A DNA stretch of 64,000 nucleotides from assembly GCA_028287785.1 (NCBI GenBank), contig JAQBOZ010000028.1, forward strand, positions 248,001 through 312,000. Reading direction: 5' to 3'. The notes beneath the pieces were generated by a model. The model made no database searches, was not told where the DNA came from, and worked only from the letters and a program-made list of their open reading frames with translations. Below are positions 60,749-64,000 of the stretch, piece after piece. Each line of letters starts with the position of its first letter. The first letter of the stretch is position 1. The position numbers and the translations under genes were made by a program. The DNA comes from Chlorobiota bacterium (lineage in GTDB: Bacteria; Bacteroidota; Ignavibacteria; OLB7).

Positions 60749-62550
60749 AACGGACGATCGCCATCATCATGCTCGCGGCGTTCCCGCTGATCGCCGGCTG
60801 CTCCGGTTCGCGAAACCTCGGCACCGAGCCATCGCGACCGGAGCGTGAGAACAGGGAAAAGGCGCTGCGTCACGTCGCGGAGCAGAAGAGCGGCACATTT
60901 CAGAGCATCACCGCCCGGCTCCGGCTTGGCATGGACACGGCGCATGCGTTTCATCAGCTCGATTCTCTTCTGACCAACCCCTCCGGCGACATGTTCTGGA
61001 TGTATCCGGCCGTCGCCTGCTACCTCGACTGCCGGGCGCAACTGGATGCCGGATGGCGCGCCCGATTCAGGAACACGCTCAGGCGCTACACGCCGTATCG
61101 CGGCGACACGGAGAATCACTTCCTGATGTATTATTCCACCATCCTTCTCTTCAGCCAGGAATGGCCGGAGATGACGGGTGATGAATGGTTCAACGGCAAA
61201 AGCTCGCGCGAGAACTACGCGGAGGCCGAAGATTATCTGAACCACTGGATCGATGAAACCGTCCGCTACGGCACCACCGAGTGGGATTCCCCCCGCTATC
61301 TCTACTTCTATATCACCCCGCTTATCACGCTCCGCGACTTCACGGCCGATACGCTCCTCCGTCGCCGCTGCGAGATGATGCTCGAATACCAGCTTGCCGA
61401 TTACGCCGCCGAATACCTTGACGGCTCCTACTGCGGCGCCCATTCCCGTGACGGCGACAACTCCGTGATCAACCCGCGCAACAGCGAGGCGGCCAGCTAC
61501 GGCCAGTTCTATTTCGAGGATTCCCTCGGCTTTATCCTCCCCGATCTCGCGTTCGCCGCGTGCAGCGGTTTCCAGTGCCCGCCGATCATCAGCGCGATAG
61601 CCCACGATCGCGATACCGCGTTCGTGCATACGGAGCGGAAACGCTCGCGCGCCAGAATCAGATTTGCCGATGGGAAATACGCGCCGGCCATGAAGTACGA
61701 TTATATCACCCCGGATTACGGCATCGGCTCGATTCAGGGAGGGCTGCTCCAGCCGATCCAGCAGCACTCGTGGTCCGTCACGTTCGCCTCCGCGCGGCCG
61801 AACAACACGCTCTTCGGCCTCCACCCGCAGGTCTCGGCAACGGAGCTGGGGATGTTCTTTCCGGAGGAGCCGGAGCTGATGGTCGATGGCGTGTCGAAAT
61901 CGAAGGCGAGCTACGGCAGCGAGGATAAATGGGTGGGAGGCTCCCCGTACGAGCGGATCTTCCAGGATAGCGGCACGCTCGTCGCCGTGTACGATATCCC
62001 CTCATCGGCCCTCTTCCCCCATACCGATCTCTTCTTCCCGAACAGCCTGGACACGCTGATCCGCGACGCCTCGGGATGGATATTCTGCCGGATGGAGGGG
62101 GCATTTGTCGCGGTGCGACCCCTTGGCGGCACGGAATCGGGGATGACATGGACGGAGGAAACCGGATGCCGGCGCCTTCGGAACCGATCGCTGGCGAACG
62201 GCTATATCGTCGAGTGCGCGTCCGGGCGGGAGATGAGCTTCGATCGGTTCATGGAGAAGCTCCGGCCGCTGAGCATCGCGGTCGCCGATCCGATGAAGGG
62301 CTTCACCTACCGATCGCTCCGCGGAACCACCATCTCGGCGATCGCTCCGCGCTCCGATCCATCGGCCGGAAGTTCCCGCCTCCTCTTCTTCTCGATCGCC
62401 GGAGCCGGTCGCAATGCCGGGCCGCAGGTGGGAAGCGATCTCTTTCACGGCCCGAACCTCCGGAGCGCCTACGATAGCGGCGTGCTGGAAATGCGCTGCC
62501 ACGGCGCCACCCGCACGCTGGACTTCATCCGCAACGAGGTGCGCCGATGA
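60742..62550 (+). CDS. Large lipoprotein of unknown function, possibly a helical-toroid carbohydrate-active protein
   Basis: 602 aa from ATG 60742, overlapping the propeller gene. Lipobox 'LAAFPLIAGCSGS' gives a lipidated Cys. The N-terminal 280 residues are helical with Trp/Tyr/His-rich segments ('FWMYPAVACYLDCRAQL', 'SRENYAEAEDYLNHWIDETV', 'YCGAHSRDGDNSVINPRN', 'SYGQFYFEDSLGF'). The C-terminal half is beta-rich ('SRARIRFADGKYAPAMKYDYITPDYGIGSIQGG'). This order (alpha/alpha toroid, then beta sandwich) resembles polysaccharide lyases and heparinase-type proteins, but no family motif is certain. It ends in an ATGA overlap with the DUF4097-type gene. Confidence 0.6.
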   Translation: MVKRTIAIIMLAAFPLIAGCSGSRNLGTEPSRPERENREKALRHVAEQKSGTFQSITARLRLGMDTAHAFHQLDSLLTNPSGDMFWMYPAVACYLDCRAQLDAGWRARFRNTLRRYTPYRGDTENHFLMYYSTILLFSQEWPEMTGDEWFNGKSSRENYAEAEDYLNHWIDETVRYGTTEWDSPRYLYFYITPLITLRDFTADTLLRRRCEMMLEYQLADYAAEYLDGSYCGAHSRDGDNSVINPRNSEAASYGQFYFEDSLGFILPDLAFAACSGFQCPPIISAIAHDRDTAFVHTERKRSRARIRFADGKYAPAMKYDYITPDYGIGSIQGGLLQPIQQHSWSVTFASARPNNTLFGLHPQVSATELGMFFPEEPELMVDGVSKSKASYGSEDKWVGGSPYERIFQDSGTLVAVYDIPSSALFPHTDLFFPNSLDTLIRDASGWIFCRMEGAFVAVRPLGGTESGMTWTEETGCRRLRNRSLANGYIVECASGREMSFDRFMEKLRPLSIAVADPMKGFTYRSLRGTTISAIAPRSDPSAGSSRLLFFSIAGAGRNAGPQVGSDLFHGPNLRSAYDSGVLEMRCHGATRTLDFIRNEVRR

Positions 62551-63533
62551 ATCTCGGGAAGATGCTGGCCGGCACGGCGGTGATTCTCCTTTCGGCGGCA
62601 TGCGGCCTGGTCATCGTCCACCATTCCATCACCGGCGAATGGCCGGCGACCCCCGCCGATCTGGCCTTCTGGCACGATGACGCGGTCCGCGAGGGGGATG
62701 AGACCAGGCGAAGCTGGACATTCCCGATGCGCGACTCCGCGACGATCGTCGTGGACGCCACCGACGCCGATATCCAGATCAGCCCCACCGACAGCGCCGC
62801 CGCGACGGTGGAGATCTGGCTGGCCGGCATGACGACCGATCCCGACAACTACGCATCATCGGTCAGGATGGCCGACCCCGGCATGCTCCGCGTCAACGCG
62901 AAGGCGACGGAAAGCTGGCAGAACTGGCAGGAGGGTCATGCGAGAATTATCGTCCATGTCCCGCGCGCGACGGCGATCACCGTCACCTCCATTCGGGGAA
63001 ACACGACGATCGGCGAGATGAAGGGGCGGACGATTGTTCAGGCATACGGCGGGGGAATCAGGCTGATGGCGGGCGAGGGGCCGATCGATCTGCAGAGCAA
63101 CGGCGGCTCGGTCGCGGTGGAACGGCATATCGGCGCGGGGAGAATCGTGGCGAAGAAGGGAACGGTGATGACGAACATGATGCAGGGAGCGCTGACGATT
63201 TCCGCGACCGGCGACATCGGCGTCCGCCGGCATTTCGGACGGCTTACCGCCACGTCCGATGGCGGAGCGATCACCGCCGATCTTCTCTCCGCCGACTCCA
63301 CCTGCACGCTGACAACCCATCTCGGCGATATCTCCCTCCGCATCCCCCAGGACGCGCAGACAACCGTGGATGCGTTCACGTCCGAGGGGACAATCATCAA
63401 CCAGCTTTCAGTCGGCGAACATCAGGGGGAACGGGTGGCCGGATCGTGGGTCCAGCTTCTCGGCGGCGGCGGATTTCCGATGATCCTCCGCTCCTACCGC
63501 GGCACCATCACCGTCGGCGAATATTTCGAATAA
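62547..63533 (+). CDS. DUF4097-type beta-strand repeat envelope protein
   Basis: 328 aa. One N-terminal hydrophobic helix ('LAGTAVILLSAACGLVIVHH') anchors or exports it. The rest is a row of short beta strands with DUF4097-like spacing: 'TTIGEMKGRTIVQAYGGGIRLMAGEGPIDLQSNGGSVAVERHIGAGRIVAKKGTV', as in adhesin-like or putative envelope-sensing proteins with a right-handed beta-helix shape. Start and previous stop overlap (ATGA), so it is translationally coupled to the lipoprotein. A hairpin with T-run follows at 63544, ending the three-gene unit. Function unknown. Confidence 0.75.
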   Translation: MNLGKMLAGTAVILLSAACGLVIVHHSITGEWPATPADLAFWHDDAVREGDETRRSWTFPMRDSATIVVDATDADIQISPTDSAAATVEIWLAGMTTDPDNYASSVRMADPGMLRVNAKATESWQNWQEGHARIIVHVPRATAITVTSIRGNTTIGEMKGRTIVQAYGGGIRLMAGEGPIDLQSNGGSVAVERHIGAGRIVAKKGTVMTNMMQGALTISATGDIGVRRHFGRLTATSDGGAITADLLSADSTCTLTTHLGDISLRIPQDAQTTVDAFTSEGTIINQLSVGEHQGERVAGSWVQLLGGGGFPMILRSYRGTITVGEYFE

Positions 63534-63543
63534 ATACCACGAT

Positions 63544-63571
63544 CGGGCGGGATGATTTTTTCGCCCGTTTT
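63544..63571 (+). terminator. Terminator of the envelope operon
   Basis: CGGGCG (63544-63549) pairs with CGCCCG (63562-63567) around a T-rich loop, and TTTT follows. It starts 11 bases past the last gene's stop. Confidence 0.55.
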
Positions 63572-63709
63572 ACCACCGATCCGGGCACGCCGAATTACCC
63601 GACGCAATTCGCGATTCAGCCTTGCGCCACCGCATCCGGGAATTGTAGACTTGTGCCCGTTAAATAAGCCGGAAATTATCCGCACGATTAATTATCAGCA
63701 CCCAATCGA

Positions 63710-64000
63710 TGGCAGAAAAAATGCGTATCGGGATTCTCGGCGGCGGCATTGCCGGCGTGGTGGCGGCCAGAGAGCTTTCGAATGACCCGGATCTCGAGAT
63801 CGAGCTGGTGGAAAAGGCGGATCGGCTCGGCGGATTGCAGCGGAGCATGGAGGTGAACGGCGCGTGGTACGATATCGGCGCGTTCGTATTCGATCGGGAG
63901 CATCAACTGCTGAGGACATTTCCGGAACTCTACGAAATATTCGTGATGGTCGATCACTCCAACAAGGCGATCAAGCCGGGGGGCGGGCTCGATTATTATC
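63710..64000 (+). CDS. FAD-dependent oxidoreductase, N-terminal part (truncated by window end)
   Basis: 97 residues are visible from ATG 63710. 'MRIGILGGGIAGVVAARELSNDPDLEIELVEKADRLGGLQRS' is a Rossmann FAD-binding motif (GGGIAG, then Glu after the second strand and GG), as in amine-oxidase, protoporphyrinogen-oxidase-like and UDP-galactopyranose-mutase-like flavoproteins. 'YDIGAFVFDREHQLLRTFPELYEIFVMVDH' follows. The substrate cannot be judged from the N-terminus. It starts about 140 bases after the terminator of the preceding operon. Confidence 0.8.

Overview
The window is GC-rich, gene-dense DNA from a Gram-negative bacterium of the Bacteroidota/Chlorobiota (FCB) type. The strongest clues are the giant type IX secretion translocon SprA (49.3-56.0 kb), three large exported proteins with Bacteroidota-type C-terminal sorting domains (the motif 'LMQNYPNPF' or 'GDIYPNPA'), many outer-membrane barrel proteins and a split (two-gene) lycopene cyclase. 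A Kapabacteria-like or Ignavibacteria-like lineage would fit, but that is inference. No tRNA, rRNA, CRISPR array or intact transposase was seen.

Layout. 0-13 kb, mostly plus strand: the end of an unknown gene, a GT2 glycosyltransferase, a lipoprotein, a barrel-VWA-OmpA fusion, a secreted glycosidase-like protein, the two lycopene-cyclase halves, a carboxypeptidase-regulatory-like lipoprotein, the transglycosylase MtgA and an M1 aminopeptidase. 13-20 kb: two tandem T9SS cargo paralogues of nearly 1,000 aa. 20-23 kb: a DASS dicarboxylate carrier, a CWC zinc-ribbon-like protein and two translationally coupled unknowns. 23-28 kb: three metallopeptidase-type genes, two of them tandem M61 paralogues. 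28-32 kb: small outer-membrane proteins and a lipoprotein.

32.3-35.4 kb holds the most interesting locus, a lasso-type RiPP cluster on the minus strand. It has two 55-aa precursors with almost identical 17-residue cores, an HPr-kinase-like enzyme that overlaps the first precursor, a PqqD-like recognition protein (B1) and a transglutaminase-fold leader peptidase (B2). The asparagine-synthetase-like cyclase (C) that defines lasso biosynthesis is not in this window, and neither is a recognisable exporter.

35.8-40.7 kb is a four-gene heme operon in the order hemH-hemG-hemB-hemL. 41-49 kb: two acyltransferases, asnS, a detached nuoJK pair, a flippase-like membrane protein and a Wzc-type tyrosine autokinase. 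49.3-56 kb is sprA. 56-60 kb: a DUF1499 protein, a frameshifted secreted protein beside its intact paralogue, and a D-2-hydroxyacid dehydrogenase bracketed by inverted copies of an interspersed palindrome-rich repeat. 59.9-63.5 kb is a three-gene overlapping envelope operon of unknown role. The window ends inside an FAD-dependent oxidoreductase.

The interspersed repeat (copies near 1.3, 13.1, 57.7-58.2 and 59.5 kb) has short palindromic cores whose two arms change together, and it explains several spurious ORFs. Gene starts were refined by hand from signal peptides, overlaps and Shine-Dalgarno matches and are approximate where stated.
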